A stretch of 64,000 bases of DNA from Thermus filiformis (GTDB lineage Bacteria; Deinococcota; Deinococci; Deinococcales; Thermaceae): positions 456,001-520,000 of the forward strand of contig NZ_JPSL02000040.1 of NCBI RefSeq assembly GCF_000771745.2, written 5' to 3'. How positions within the stretch are numbered: position 1 is the first letter of the stretch; every line of letters begins with the position of its first letter. Under the pieces are notes generated by a model. The model did not search any database. It was not told the DNA's origin and was given only the letters and a program-made list of their open reading frames with translations. Positions 63,997 through 64,000 of the stretch are shown here, piece by piece. The position numbers and the translations under genes are program-made.

Positions 63997-64000
63997 GCCC

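Overview
The window is about 70% G+C chromosomal DNA from a member of the genus Thermus (Deinococcus-Thermus). The evidence is the gene content: lysJ/lysK of the LysW-linked alpha-aminoadipate lysine pathway, a NapA-type antiporter, carboxypeptidase Taq, a PCuAC-Sco pair, HemQ, a thermophilic old yellow enzyme and a MoaD-DUF1952 protein. Many mRNAs also look leaderless, with a TAnnnT box about 6-9 nt before the start codon. The species cannot be named from the sequence alone. I see no prophage, insertion sequence, CRISPR array or replication origin. The layout is that of an ordinary vegetative chromosome packed with short, overlapping operons.

Layout. 0-12 kb: plsX (cut by the window edge), trxA, an S1-domain protein, folK, lysJK, an AlbA/AAA_4-type regulator broken by one in-frame TAG, hrcA, a moaD-moaE fusion, rlmN, an acyl-CoA dehydrogenase, an MFS pump and a DUF72 protein. 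12-23 kb: recF with a DciA-like zinc protein, sfsA, two tRNA-Ser genes, hemQ, mscS (damaged, see below), a 739-residue coiled-coil protein of unknown role, rel (ppGpp), yjbQ, a methyltransferase and a nucleotidyltransferase. 23-36 kb: copper delivery for CuA (PCuAC, Sco), a ZIP transporter, prfA, a Nudix hydrolase, a large secreted GH57 protein, an old yellow enzyme, a self-contained wHTH/membrane/secreted-protein operon, a quinone reductase and a PfkB kinase. 36-45 kb: a tungsten-type aldehyde:ferredoxin oxidoreductase beside a MoaD-DUF1952 protein, carboxypeptidase Taq, prepilin peptidase, a nitroreductase-like protein, a LysM-NlpC/P60 hydrolase, napA and a CBS protein. 45-54 kb: tRNA-Trp, a GidA-like protein, mutY, a lipoprotein, a two-gene glutamine-dependent NAD synthetase, a LolA-like protein, two related cell-envelope proteins, a TetR repressor and an ABC-2-like membrane protein. 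54-64 kb: CBS, UspA and MFS genes, tRNA-Arg, a SurA/PpiD-like foldase, and a sugar operon (binding protein, two permeases, GH31 alpha-glucosidase).

Intergenic DNA carries the most distinctive signal. A family of about 16 palindromic units sits at ten loci, nearly all at gene 3' ends. The flanks are constant and the stem occurs in three main alternative sequences. At three or four loci a conserved module of about 70 bp is attached. Two genes appear to end inside these units. Separate arrays of 8-bp repeats (CGCTTCAC) lie at two promoters.

Two places are almost certainly sequence or assembly damage. At 15975-16587 mscS carries a 383-bp tandem duplication, a piece copied from the GH57 gene and a 54-nt G run; removing exactly 383 bp restores one frame. 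At 50767-50946 an envelope-protein gene holds a 53-nt C run and a 127-bp piece of the ZIP gene. Both copied pieces degrade base by base into poly-G when read in one direction, as two-colour short reads do. I found no convincing new defence or mobile system. The best biological leads are the coiled-coil protein, the repeat family, the two MoaD fusions, the zinc-finger DciA-like protein and the self-regulated membrane operon at 33-34.3 kb.
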